This document shows positions 45,518 through 54,639 of a stretch of DNA of 64,000 bases, one piece after another. The stretch's first letter is position 1, and each line of letters begins with the position of its first letter. The stretch comes from Methylobacterium tardum (GTDB taxonomy: Bacteria > Pseudomonadota > Alphaproteobacteria > Rhizobiales > Beijerinckiaceae), in contig NZ_CP097484.1 in assembly GCF_023546765.1 (NCBI RefSeq), positions 3,566,001 through 3,630,000 on the forward strand. Reading direction: 5' to 3'. The notes below the pieces were generated by a model that saw only the letters and a program-made list of their open reading frames with translations, searched no databases and was not told the origin of the DNA. Both the position numbers and the translations under genes were made by a program.

Positions 45518-45856
45518 TCAGCACCACTCGACCCTGCCCTTGCGGAGCCAGAAATGGCTCTTGCATCCGACCTTGCGCCAGACGCTGGGTGCGAGCGACG
45601 CGGTGCCGTCCCAATGATCCCTCAACTTCCAGCCGGGACGGTCGCCGGGGACGAGCGAGAGCTTGATGGTCTCGCCGCAACCGCAGGGGCAATCGAAAGC
45701 CGCGAACCAGCGATGGCCGTCCTCGCCCACGACGTAGACGGTGCGCGGGGCGAGCGCGTCCGGCTCCTCCTCAACGAAGGCGGCGGTGTGGCGTCCCCGA
45801 CGACGGGAGACCCAGCCGAGGGCGGCCCGGATCTTCGAGAGCATGGCATCCCTCAT
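45518..45856 (-). CDS. DUF6527 family protein, ubiquitin-like cassette
   Basis: Protein of about 112 residues. Its Cys-rich core FDCPCGCGETIKLSL, followed by GWKLRDHWDGTASLAPSVWR and the closing VGCKSHFWLRKGRVEWC, is the signature of DUF6527, a zinc-binding-like family found beside bacterial E1/E2 operons. The ATG at 45856 shares its A with the stop of the E1 gene (TGATG), so translation is coupled; a GTG three bases earlier is possible. It is the last gene of the unit, ending 46 bases before a terminator. Its role in the pathway is not established. Confidence 0.75.
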   Translation of the reverse strand: MRDAMLSKIRAALGWVSRRRGRHTAAFVEEEPDALAPRTVYVVGEDGHRWFAAFDCPCGCGETIKLSLVPGDRPGWKLRDHWDGTASLAPSVWRKVGCKSHFWLRKGRVEWC

Positions 45857-47250
45857 CACGCTGCCCTCGCGAGCATGTCGAGGGCGGGCCGGTTCAGGAA
45901 CGGCACCATGTCGCCGCGGCCGACGTAGCGGGCCAACGCCTCGTCGACGCCCTCGTCCGGCAGGTTCTCCCAGTAGCCGGCCGTCAGGCTGAACGTCTGG
46001 GTGGCGAACCCGCCGTTCGGGTCGAGCCGCGAGGGATGCAGCCTCAGCAGGAACTCCATGACCGCCAGGCTGGAGAAGAGCCCGTTCAGCGCCCCGACCG
46101 CCGGTCGGTCCTCGGGAACCCCACGGATGTAGCCGCGGGCGAGCCGGTCCTCGTAGGCCGCCGGATCCTGCCTGCGGAGGCTCTCGGCTTCCAGCATGCC
46201 GTCCGTGTAGAGGCCCCGGCCCCGCAGGCTGGAGCGTCCGGGTTGCAGGTAGTGGACCGAGCCGCAGATCTGCCCGATGCCCCCATGTCCGTCGGCGTCG
46301 AGCATCACGCCGACATCGAAGTAGGCCAGGCCGTAAAAGGTCGCGAGCCGGTTCAGCAGATCACGCCCCTCGACGCCGTCCATGCATCCGAAGACGACGT
46401 CGCAGGTCGAGATCGCATGCAGGGCGGCGGGGTGGGAGAGGTCGTGGGCGAAGGCCTCGACCCGCGAGCCCAGGCCGAGCCGTTCGGCGAAGCCGGCGAG
46501 CACCTCGACCTTCGGTCGTCCGATGTCGCCCCGCGTCGTGTTGACGATGCGATTGAGGTTCTTCTCCTCGACCTTGTCCGGATCGGCGAGCACGATCTCG
46601 CCGACGCCGAGCCGGGCGACCTGATCGACGAGTGGACTGCCGGTGCCGGAGCAACCGACTACGCCGAGCCTGAGCCCACGGACAGCCTGGAAGGTGCCGC
46701 GTCCGAAGGCCTGCGCGTGCCGCCGGGCGAACTCGGGGATCTCGCGATCCGCGTCCGCCGGCGGCCTCCAGAAGCGGATGTCGTCGCCCACGACGCAGAC
46801 GTGATGCAGTTCGCCATGCGTCCCGTCGGCCCTGTGGGCGCGGGCCAGCACGGCGCCCGAGGGCACCATGACGGCGCTGAGGTGCGGGGCCCCGTCGTCG
46901 ACCCAGGCGTGGACGCTCCCGAACAGGGCGGCGTCGGCCTCGTCGTCGACCTCGCTGAAGTGGAGATTCCCGCCCGGATGGGAGTGGATCTTCGCCACCG
47001 CCATCCCGCGCCGCGCCGCCTTGTCGAGCAAGGGTTCGAGGTAGGAGGTTGGCCAGGTGACGCGCCGGTCGGTGCGCTGGCAGGCCTCGTGGGGCACCGG
47101 GACGATCTCGTGGACGACGAGCTTGGTGCGGCCGGGCGACACGGCCCGACCGCACAGCATCAGGGCGACGGCCTCGCGGCCATCCCCCGGGAAAAGGTGG
47201 GCGTGGATCGCGGCGTGCTGGGCGCCGGTGAGGGCGAGCGTGACGCGCAT
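45856..47250 (-). CDS. JAB metalloprotease-ThiF/E1 adenylyltransferase fusion
   Basis: Two-domain protein of 464 residues. Residues 1-150 are a JAB/MPN deubiquitinase-like domain with the JAMM motif in KIHSHPGGNLHFSEVDDEAD (H-x-H-P...S-x2-D, near residue 87). Residues from about 190 are a ThiF/E1 domain: LGVVGCSGTGSPLVDQVARL (nucleotide loop), VLADPDKVEEKNLNR, and VVFGCMDGVEGRDLLNR. It should adenylate the C-terminus of a ubiquitin-like protein, and the JAB part could process or remove it. Where many E1s have a C-x2-C after a PG, this one reads PGRSSLRGRGL, without Cys. It is coupled on both sides (TGATG). Confidence 0.85.
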   Translation of the reverse strand: MRVTLALTGAQHAAIHAHLFPGDGREAVALMLCGRAVSPGRTKLVVHEIVPVPHEACQRTDRRVTWPTSYLEPLLDKAARRGMAVAKIHSHPGGNLHFSEVDDEADAALFGSVHAWVDDGAPHLSAVMVPSGAVLARAHRADGTHGELHHVCVVGDDIRFWRPPADADREIPEFARRHAQAFGRGTFQAVRGLRLGVVGCSGTGSPLVDQVARLGVGEIVLADPDKVEEKNLNRIVNTTRGDIGRPKVEVLAGFAERLGLGSRVEAFAHDLSHPAALHAISTCDVVFGCMDGVEGRDLLNRLATFYGLAYFDVGVMLDADGHGGIGQICGSVHYLQPGRSSLRGRGLYTDGMLEAESLRRQDPAAYEDRLARGYIRGVPEDRPAVGALNGLFSSLAVMEFLLRLHPSRLDPNGGFATQTFSLTAGYWENLPDEGVDEALARYVGRGDMVPFLNRPALDMLARAA

Positions 47251-47942
47251 CAGGCGGCCCCCACTTCCTTGGCGAGGTTGTGCTCGGCGACGGCGAGGTG
47301 GGTGCCGATGTCGTCGATGTCCGGCCGCCAGGGGTTCAGGCCGGTGCGGTGGCGCGACCAGCCCTGCCAGTGCTTGCCCTCGAAGATGTCACCGACGAGC
47401 GCCCGGATCTGCGCGCCGTCCGTGCGGGCCAGGGGCGGGTGGAAGTACCACATGTCGATCTGCGAGGTCGGGTATCCCGGCAGGAGCCGCAGCATCAGGT
47501 CCGTCCGTTCCGGCGCGTAGCCGGCCCGGACGGGATAGCCGCGGATCACGACGCGGGGGACGCCCATGTCCTGGACGGTCTCCCAGCGCAGTCCCGTGGC
47601 GTCGAGGGTCTCGCGATCGCCCTCGGGCAGCACGAAGTCCCGGCGAAGGGGGAGCGCCTGCTCCCCCTCGGTCTGGTCCAGCGGCAGGGTGATGAAGCGC
47701 TCCTCGCCCTTGTCGCTGACGTGCACCACCTCGTCGAGGGCGATCGGCTTCATGGTGGCGCCGATCTTCTGGAGGAGCTTGAACCGCTCCGGGTGGTGCT
47801 TGCCGGCGATGACGAGGAGGTCGCGGCCGGTCAGGTCCGGAAGCGGGTTCTCGTACTCCGTCTTGTCGATGCGGAAGCGATAGACCTGGACCTTGCGGGT
47901 GCCGTCCTCGTCGCGGTCGTTGTCGTGGCCGTTGGTCGTCAT
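47250..47942 (-). CDS. Multiubiquitin-E2-like fusion protein
   Basis: Protein of 230 residues. The N-terminal 75 residues are a ubiquitin-like beta-grasp (KVQVYRFRIDKTEYENPLPD, then KPIALDEVVHVSDKGEERFI) of the multiubiquitin family. The rest is an E2-like domain of prokaryotic family E: LRLLPGYPTSQIDMWYFHPP, then HWQGWSRHRTGLNPWRPDID. No cysteine occurs anywhere in the chain. The position after HPP...G where UBC enzymes have the catalytic Cys is occupied by IR, so ordinary thioester transfer is impossible for this polypeptide. The stop overlaps the E1 start. A 143-base leader with an inverted repeat separates it from the helicase gene. Confidence 0.85.
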   Translation of the reverse strand: MTTNGHDNDRDEDGTRKVQVYRFRIDKTEYENPLPDLTGRDLLVIAGKHHPERFKLLQKIGATMKPIALDEVVHVSDKGEERFITLPLDQTEGEQALPLRRDFVLPEGDRETLDATGLRWETVQDMGVPRVVIRGYPVRAGYAPERTDLMLRLLPGYPTSQIDMWYFHPPLARTDGAQIRALVGDIFEGKHWQGWSRHRTGLNPWRPDIDDIGTHLAVAEHNLAKEVGAA

Positions 47943-47949
47943 GACTGTT

Positions 47950-48008
47950 CCTTTCGATCTCTCGGTGGGTCGGGTGCTCCCCGCACCGTCGAGAGGTTGA
48001 TCGAAAGG
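47950..48008. repeat. Inverted repeat in the leader of the ubiquitin-like genes
   Basis: CCTTTCGATC (47950-47959) pairs perfectly with 47999-48008, and inner segments (TCTCGGTG with CACCG and CGAGAG) can pair partly, giving a long imperfect hairpin eight bases upstream of the multiubiquitin-E2 start. It may be an operator, an attenuator or a terminator separating the two halves of the cassette. Confidence 0.5.
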
Positions 48009-48084
48009 GACCGGCGGATCCGGAAACGGCCGCGCTCACTTTTTTCCAGGATTGATCGCGGCCATCTTGCCGGCCGGCCGAGCC

Positions 48085-51000
48085 TCAGCGCTCCCTGGAC
48101 AGGGGGTGCCGCACGAAGGCGCCGCCGGCCGGTAGGCCAGGGCAGGCGAACAGGTGCGGGCAGCGGAGGCAACCGCGCCCGGGATTGGGGGCGAAGCGGC
48201 CAGCGCCGACGTCGGCCATGTGCTGGGCGACGGCGGCCACGAGTTCCGCCCGCTTGTCGGGCGGGACCGGTCGGCGGGTCGCGCCGGTGAGGTGGATCGC
48301 CTCGACCGTCACGGGCTCGCCGAAGGCCTGCTCGGCGGCCGCATCGAGGATCGCGTATTCGATCTCCTTCTCAAGCGAGGCCATGGCCTTGCGCGTGGCG
48401 ACGCGCCTCACGACGAGGCGGCCGTCACGGGTGCGCACCACGTCGTGCGCCCGTGACAGGACATGTCCGCCGCCGGCGCCCAGGCGCAGGGCCCTGGGGG
48501 GCTGCCGGCCTTCCTCGGCGCGCGTGCCCACGAGGAAGCGGAGCATCTCCTCGGCGATCTGCCTATAGGCGTTGGCGTGGCCATGCTCGGCCGGCCCGTG
48601 CCCCTCCCAGGCACCGTCGAACGCCGCCGCGAAGCCCGCCGGCTCGGCCTGCGCCGCGTCGAAGTTCCGGTCGAGCCAATCGATCATCGCCCGGACGGCG
48701 TTGTGCATCCGGATGTAGGGGTTCTCGTCGCGTCGGCCGCCGAGGCCGAGGACGTAGGTGTAGAGGAAGCGCAAGCCGCACTTCCCGTAGGAATCGAGGT
48801 GCTGGTGATCGAGTTCGACCGGCACGCTCCAGGCCACCGCCACCGGTGGCGGCGCGGCCGCAGCCGGCGGTGCCGGGAGAGGAGCGATCGGGGGCGCGGG
48901 GTCCAGCGTCGCGGCGATCCGGGCGTTGTACGCGGACGGGTTGCGCCTCCTCGCTCCACCCTTCTGAAGCGTGGAGCGGTAGAGGCGCAGGCCGTCCCGC
49001 GCGCGGGAGAGCAGCACGAAGAACAGGCAGGCCTCCTGTTCTTCGTGGCCGGCCACGCTGGCCTGGAGGCCGGTCAGGCCCGCGCTGCCGGCGATGAGAC
49101 CGTCCGGCGGCGGGCAGTCCGGCGCCTTCGCGCTTCTGGGCAGCCCCGTCGCGATCATGCCCGGGGCATGGACGAGGTCGAATTCGAGGCCCTTGCTGCC
49201 GTGGATGGTCATCAGCCGGACGGCATCGAGCTCCAGGGCGGCGTCCGGGAACTGGCGCAGCGAACGCTCCTCGTTCAGCCGGATCAACCTCCTGATCTGA
49301 CGCGAGACCTCGGAGGTCGGGAACTCCCCCTCGATCGGCAGGGATCTGAGGAAGTTGAGGAATTGCCAGACCGCGACGCCGGCCATCCGGTCGGCCAGCG
49401 TCGTGGCCCCGCCGATGCGGCGCGCGATACCGAGCCTGTCGAGCACCAGGGCGCTCGCTACGTTCCAGGGATGGGCGCGGGCCTCGAAGCCGCCGCAGGC
49501 GTCGCGTAGGCGCCTGAGGGATTCACGCCCGGCGAGGCTCAAGCCGGGGAGCGCGTCGGCGTCCTCCAGCCAGGCCAGCGGGCCGCCGGCCGCCTCCCTG
49601 AGGTGGACGGCGACGAGGGCGACGTCGCCGAGGCCCATCGCGACCTCCGGGATCATGGCGACGCGCACCAGCGTCGCGGCGCGGGGATCGTGGAACAGGG
49701 CGAGCAGGCTGAGCAGGTCCTTGATCTCGGGCCGCTCGAAGAGGGGCCCGAGGTAGAGGACGGGGATGTTCCGAGCCGTCAGGCCGGCGGCGAACGCGGC
49801 GAGCCGGTCGTTGGCCGTGCAGAGGATCGCCTGGTCGCGATAGTCGATCCCACCGTCGTTCGCCTCGGCGACGGAGGCGGCGACCAGCGCGATCTCGTCG
49901 TCGGGCGTGCCGGCCTCGTGCATGACCGGTCGCCGGCCGCAGGCTCCTCGATCGGCGGTGAGGCGGAGATCGCCGAGGCGTCGGAAGGCCTCGACGCTCG
50001 ACGCGAAGGCCGAGAAGGTGTCGATGATCTCGCCGCGGGAGCGATAATTGACGGTCAGTGCGCCGTCCGTCGCTTTGGGATAGTCGTCCTTGAAGGCACC
50101 CATGCTCGCCGAGGTCGCGCCCCGGAAGCGGTAGATCGACTGGCGGGCGTCGCCGACCACCCAGAGGCGCTCGCCCTCGTCCGCCGCGAGTGCCGCGATC
50201 AGGCGCACGGTGGCGAAGTTCACGTCCTGGTATTCGTCGACGAGGATGTGACGGTGCCGGAGCGCCAAGGCCCTGGCGACCTGGGGATGGTCGGCCATCA
50301 GGCGAACCGGCTTCATGATGAGGTCGCCGAAGTCCAGGGCGTCGCTGTCCGCCAGGAGGCGTTCGTAGGCCGCGTAGACGAGTGCCTCCTCGGCCGCGCG
50401 CTTCGCCCGCAGGCGTGTCGCATCGTCGGTCGCGGCTCTCTCCATGGCCTCGGCGAGCTCGGCGTAGCGGACGTGATCGACGAGTTCGTCCTTGGCCCGC
50501 GAGATGGCGGCGAGGATGTCCGCGAGGTTCTCCTCGGGATCCCAGAGATCGCGGTAGTGGTCCAGGGCCGGCTCGGGATCACCCCTTCGAGCATCGTGAT
50601 GGCCGTGGCCTTGTCGGCGAGGCGCGGGCTCGCAGGGAGCCGGAGCCGATCGTGGAAGCGGCGGACGATGTCGAGGCCGAAGGCGTGGAAGGTTCCGATC
50701 CAGACTGAGGCGGCCGCCTCGGGATGGGACAGGGCGAGCCGGTCCATCAGCTCGCCGGCCGCCTTGTTCGAGAAGGTCAGGACGAGGATGCCGTTCGGGT
50801 CGACGCCCTCGTCGATGAGGCTGGTCACACGCCGGATGAGGGTCCTCGTCTTCCCCGTGCCCGGGCCTGCCTGAAGGAGATAGGGGCTGCCGCGGTGCGC
50901 CACGGCGATGTCCTGGCTGGGGTCGCGCCGGAGCGCACCGCCGGAGGGGACGGCGACCGCGTCTGGGACCGGCGGAAGCAGCAGGGCATCGAGCAATTGC

Positions 51001-51512
51001 TGGGTGACGACGTCTTCCGTGATGCCGAGGCGGGCGGCGATGTCCGCGACGCTCATGCCCTCCGCGTGACGATCGCGCGCGACCGATCGTGGCAGCACCA
51101 GTTCGCGGGCGAAGAGGTCGGCCTGGACCTCCCGACGCTCGCCTCGCCCATAGTCGGCGAGCTTCTCGACGGCGGTGCCGCTCTCCGCCGAGCGGCTGGG
51201 ATCGGTGTGGTGGGTGAGGACCGGGTCCGTGCAGCCGTGCATCGCCACATGGCCGAGCTCGTGCCCGATCAACAGGGCGTCGCCACCCGCCGTGCCAGTC
51301 TCGCCGTACAGGATCCCCTTCGTGTCGGGATCGATGCGCGCTTTGCATCCATGCAGCGACACGTCGCCGGCCTGCACCGGTTGATGCCACAGGTCGTGCG
51401 TGGCGATGGCACGTACGACGATGTCGAACGGCTGCCAGGGATCACCGCCGTCGGCGACGATCTCCCGGTGGATGCGTGCAGCTCGTTTCCTCGCGGCCTC
51501 AATCGGATCCAC
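48085..51512 (-). pseudogene. ImmA/IrrE protease-UvrD helicase-Fe-S nuclease fusion, frameshifted once
   Basis: About 1142 residues. Residues 1-150 form an ImmA/IrrE-type zinc protease (LLIGHELGHVAMHG, HELGH near 85, with REVQADLFARELV). An HTH-like MSVADIAARLGITEDVVTQ follows. A complete UvrD/PcrA helicase comes next: LLQAGPGTGKTRTLIRRV (near 210), LTFSNKAAGELM, ILVDEYQDVN, VVGDARQSIYRFRGAT, and LMTIHGSKGLEFDLV. The C-terminus is a PD-(D/E)XK-like domain framed by four Cys (YGKCGLRFLYTYVLGL and CLRCPHLFACPG), as in Fe-S RecB-type nucleases, but its catalytic D/E-x-K is unclear. The frame breaks near 50580; one added G gives EGGDPEPALDHYRDLW. The GTG at 51512 overlaps the upstream gene by 14 bases. 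Confidence 0.85.
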
Positions 51513-52131
51513 GTTCGGCCCTTGCCATGTTGAGCAGCCGTTCCTGCTGCTCGGGGGTCAGGCCGGACGTGGCGACGGCTTCCTCGAAGCTCTGCTTCGC
51601 CCCGGCTTCCGGTTTCCCGTCCGATTTGGCCATCATGCCGCGGGGTATCGCGGAGGGTCGTCCGAGGCTGGCTATTATGAGGTCCACTTCATGCCCGACC
51701 TCATCGGCGACGAGCTTCGAGAAAGCCCTCGGGAAGCGGGCCGCCTCGATGAGGCCGTCCTTCATCTTGATCAGAAAGAGCGGGGTCACATCCAGGCGCG
51801 CCGCCAATCGCGGGAAGGCCGCCCCGCTGAACCCGGCGAAGACGTTCGGCAACGCCGCCGCGCTGCGCACGGGGGCTCTCTCGACGTCCGACCTTGTTCC
51901 GGCCTGGAAACGGGCCCATGCGGACGCCACCGTAGCTTTTGTCGAGGCATCGGCGGGCGGTAGCGGGCGGGAGGGTTCCAGCACCATCTCGACCGCCAAT
52001 TCCGTCAGCTCCCGGCGCAACTCGGGGTGATCCTTCGCATACGCTTCGAGGCGTCTCGGCGTCGGCTCACCCTCGGTCGCGAACATCATCAATACGTCGC
52101 GCGCGCCGCGCGCGGTGCTGGTCGTCGTCAT
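51499..52131 (-). CDS. HTH-like protein between sigma factor and ImmA/IrrE fusion
   Basis: Protein of 210 residues. The N-terminus resembles short regulators (ALEAYAKDHPE-like helices in RRLEAYAKDHPELRRELTEL). The middle contains FPRLAARLDVTPLFLIKMKD, followed by ARFPRAFSKLVADEVGHEVD and LIIASLG, the layout of an XRE-like HTH that often accompanies ImmA/IrrE proteases as their cleavable target. It ends in SGLTPEQQERLLNMAR. It overlaps the sigma-factor gene (ATGA) and the helicase fusion, so it is firmly inside the operon. Whether it is a repressor cleaved by the protease or an anti-sigma factor cannot be told. Confidence 0.65.
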   Translation of the reverse strand: MTTTSTARGARDVLMMFATEGEPTPRRLEAYAKDHPELRRELTELAVEMVLEPSRPLPPADASTKATVASAWARFQAGTRSDVERAPVRSAAALPNVFAGFSGAAFPRLAARLDVTPLFLIKMKDGLIEAARFPRAFSKLVADEVGHEVDLIIASLGRPSAIPRGMMAKSDGKPEAGAKQSFEEAVATSGLTPEQQERLLNMARAERGSD

Positions 52132-52901
52132 CGTCCCTCTCCGAGTTCACGACGCAGCTTCTCGTACGCCTTCTGGAGGCGATACCGTATCGCCCGGTCG
52201 GAGACGCCGCAAAGCTTCGCAATGGTTTCCGCGTCGTCGCCCTCGATGGGATGCCCCTTGAGGACGAGCGTGACAGCCACCCTTTCGTGGTCTGGCAAAC
52301 GGTCGATCGCCCGAAGAAGCTCGTTCCGGAAATGTTCTTTTTCCTGTTCGGCGCCCTCTGCCTGGGAAAACTGCCTGAGTTGCTTGGCCAGCGCGGGAAG
52401 TGGCTGACCCTCCTGGTCGTGCATGTCCTCGACGTGATCTTCCTTGGCGGCGAGGCGTCCGGACGCGCGCAGCACGTCGATGCGCAACGCGGCGAGCGCG
52501 CTTGCGAAACGCACCTCGAAGTAGTCGAGACCGTCCCCAGGCTGGTTTCGGTCCTCCACCAGGAGGTCGACGAACCTGTCGGCCACCTCCTGTCGCAACT
52601 CCTCGGGATCGTAGAGGGAGCTCGGCCGGATGGATCCTTTCAACGACCGGGCGACCCGATCGAGGAGGATCTCGAACAGCTGCGCGAAGCGGTCATCGGA
52701 ATTGTCGAGGCGGGTCGACCTGACGAGGTGGAGCAGGCACTCGGGCTCCATGAAGCCCGGCGCTCCTCGATCGCCGACGCGGGCCTCGCGGATGACGGCG
52801 TCGAGATCGAGCCCTGCGGCACGGTCTATGGCGGCGTCGACGGAAGCCGTCCTGACATAGAGTTCCCCCGTTTTCTTGCGCTTCGTGAGAGGAGGCGGCA
52901 T
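52128..52901 (-). CDS. Sigma-70 family (ECF-like) sigma factor
   Basis: Protein of 257 residues. The C-terminal 70 residues are a sigma region 4: DRLPDHERVAVTLVLKGHPI, then ETIAKLCGVSDRAIRYRLQK and AYEKLRRELGE. Upstream, ILLDRVARSLKGSIR and LRQEVADRFVDLLVEDRNQP fit region 2 of atypical ECF-like factors. An N-terminal extension of about 80 residues (SVDAAIDRAAGLDLDAVIRE) is unusual. It is the first gene of the cassette and overlaps the next by four bases, suggesting that the operon supplies its own specificity factor and may be autoregulated. The ATG at 52901 has only a weak ribosome-binding site. Confidence 0.8.
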   Translation of the reverse strand: MPPPLTKRKKTGELYVRTASVDAAIDRAAGLDLDAVIREARVGDRGAPGFMEPECLLHLVRSTRLDNSDDRFAQLFEILLDRVARSLKGSIRPSSLYDPEELRQEVADRFVDLLVEDRNQPGDGLDYFEVRFASALAALRIDVLRASGRLAAKEDHVEDMHDQEGQPLPALAKQLRQFSQAEGAEQEKEHFRNELLRAIDRLPDHERVAVTLVLKGHPIEGDDAETIAKLCGVSDRAIRYRLQKAYEKLRRELGEGR

Positions 52902-53034
52902 GCCGGATCCGTGTCGCGTTCGAGCAATGCTACCTCAAGATGATTCGCCGCCAAGCTCGAAACGTCGGGCGTGTCCTCTTCTCCCCGAAGTGCGTCTTCG
53001 GAGTGCGCGGCCCTGCTGACCTTCCGGTGGCCGA

Positions 53035-53832
53035 TCAAGGCAGGTCGATGGTGCGACCATCCTCGAAGCCGCTGGCTTCCTCGTGGTGGCCGCGCGAGTT
53101 GCAGACCATCCGGGTCCGGCCGACGTGGTAATCGACGCTCCGGTGGATGTGGCCGTGGACCCACAGGTCCGGGCCGCACGCGTGGATCAGGTCACGCAGA
53201 TCCGAGGTGTAGCACCAGCCGAGATCCTCGTGCGGACGCGGCAGGCTGTCGGGCTGCGGCGCGTGATGGGTGACGACGACCGTCGGGCCGTCGTGCGCCG
53301 TCGCGAGCGTCGCCTCCAGGAATACACGCGTCTTCCTGTGCAGGGCGAGGATCTCGCCCGGCTCGACACGGTGCCGTGACCGCGGCCCGTTCCGGATCCG
53401 GCGATAGTCGTTCATGCCGCCGCGGCCCTGGGCGGCGCGCATGGCGGCGTGAAGCCCGAAGGGGCCGAGCCGGAAGTCGGTCCAGAGCGTGCCGCCGGCG
53501 AAGCGCGTGCCACCGATGACGACGGCGTCGCCGAGCAGCAGGTGGATGCCGTGGCGCGCGGTGACGTCCCGGCCGCGGGACAGCTGGTCGACGAGCGTGT
53601 AGCGGTCCTCGCCCCGGTCCCACCAAAAGACATGGTTGCCCGGAACGTAGACGACCAGCACGTCGGGCAGGCGCTCGGCGAGCCAGTCGAAGGCGCGCAC
53701 GAGCGGCGTATGGACGTCGCCCGCGACGACGGCCACGTCGAAGCCGTCGGGCGGCGCGTGCGCCGCCGGATCCCAGGCGTTCTCGGGCCATTCCTGATGG
53801 AGGTCGCTGAAGACCCAGAGCTTCTGCGTCAT
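53035..53832 (-). CDS. Metallophosphoesterase (intact)
   Basis: Calcineurin-like phosphoesterase of 265 residues with all five blocks: LWVFSDLHQEWPENA, VVAGDVHTP, VPGNHVFWW, VVVTHHAPQPDS and LWVHGHIHRSVDY. Block III has V in place of the usual E after GNH. It is closest in layout to the enzyme at 20855-21637 (shared TLWTDFRLG and RTRMVCNSRGH). The ATG at 53832 overlaps the stop of the upstream phosphoesterase gene (ATGA). Substrate unknown. It lies 134 bases downstream of the sigma-factor start on the same strand and may belong to the preceding transcription unit. Confidence 0.85.
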   Translation of the reverse strand: MTQKLWVFSDLHQEWPENAWDPAAHAPPDGFDVAVVAGDVHTPLVRAFDWLAERLPDVLVVYVPGNHVFWWDRGEDRYTLVDQLSRGRDVTARHGIHLLLGDAVVIGGTRFAGGTLWTDFRLGPFGLHAAMRAAQGRGGMNDYRRIRNGPRSRHRVEPGEILALHRKTRVFLEATLATAHDGPTVVVTHHAPQPDSLPRPHEDLGWCYTSDLRDLIHACGPDLWVHGHIHRSVDYHVGRTRMVCNSRGHHEEASGFEDGRTIDLP

Positions 53833-54383
53833 GGCGCCCTCCCGTCGTTGGCGGCATTCTCGGCGAGGCGGATGCGGATCTCGTCCAGGGTGACCGGGCG
53901 GAAGCCGAAGCAGTCCACGCCGACGTCGGTGCTCGCCGCGGTGCCGGGCAGCGTGCCGTGGGAATGGCCGTAGAGATGGATGTCGCCGCGGTGCATTCGG
54001 GGCCAGACTCGGTGGGCATAGTGGCTGCACCACACGCCCTGGACAGACCCGTCCGGCAGCGGAACCTGCACGTGGGCGACGTCGAAGATGCCGTCCCAGG
54101 GCAGGCGCGCGCCGATGCGGTCGTGGTTGCCGCGAACGAGATAGCGCCTGGCGCCGTTCAGTCGCGTGAAGATCTCCCGGGCCTTGGCTTCGGAGCAGCG
54201 GTAGCAGAAGTCGCCGAGGTGCCAGACGGTGTCGCCCGGGCGGACGTCGGCGTTCCAACGCACGATCAGGGCCTCGTCATGGGCCTCCATCGTGTCGAAG
54301 GGGCGTCGCAGGCCCAGCCGGTCGCCAAGGGTGGCCCGGTGCGCGAAATGATGGTCGCTTGAGAAGAGGATCCGAGGGGGCAT
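53829..54383 (-). CDS. Metallophosphoesterase (second, coupled)
   Basis: Phosphoesterase of 184 residues of a different subfamily from its neighbour: ILFSSDHHFAHRATLG, TVWHLGDFCYR, YLVRGNHDRIG, WCSHYAHRVWPR and IHLYGHSHGTLPG. The metal site is complete. ATG 54383 has GAGG seven bases upstream. Its 3' end overlaps the next phosphoesterase by four bases, so the two are co-translated. Relatives are often annotated as phosphatases or nucleotide hydrolases; substrate unknown. Confidence 0.8.
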   Translation of the reverse strand: MPPRILFSSDHHFAHRATLGDRLGLRRPFDTMEAHDEALIVRWNADVRPGDTVWHLGDFCYRCSEAKAREIFTRLNGARRYLVRGNHDRIGARLPWDGIFDVAHVQVPLPDGSVQGVWCSHYAHRVWPRMHRGDIHLYGHSHGTLPGTAASTDVGVDCFGFRPVTLDEIRIRLAENAANDGRAP

Positions 54384-54639
54384 GAGAGCCTCGCGCGCTT
54401 GGCGGAGGCTCGACGCAGGTGGTCTCGCGCTCCGGGTTTTAGGGGGGCGTGGGACGACCGATGCGTATCATGGCGGGCTCCTGGGTCGGGGCGGTCCTTA
54501 TTCCCTGGACGGTCCCGGGGCGCAAGGAGCGCGACTCGGTGGGGTAGCGGTAGCGGTAACGCGACCATGATTTGCTACCGAAATCCATAGGCTCGTTAAC
54601 CATCTTGGGTGATGCTCGTGGCGTGGCGGGGGGCGGGCC

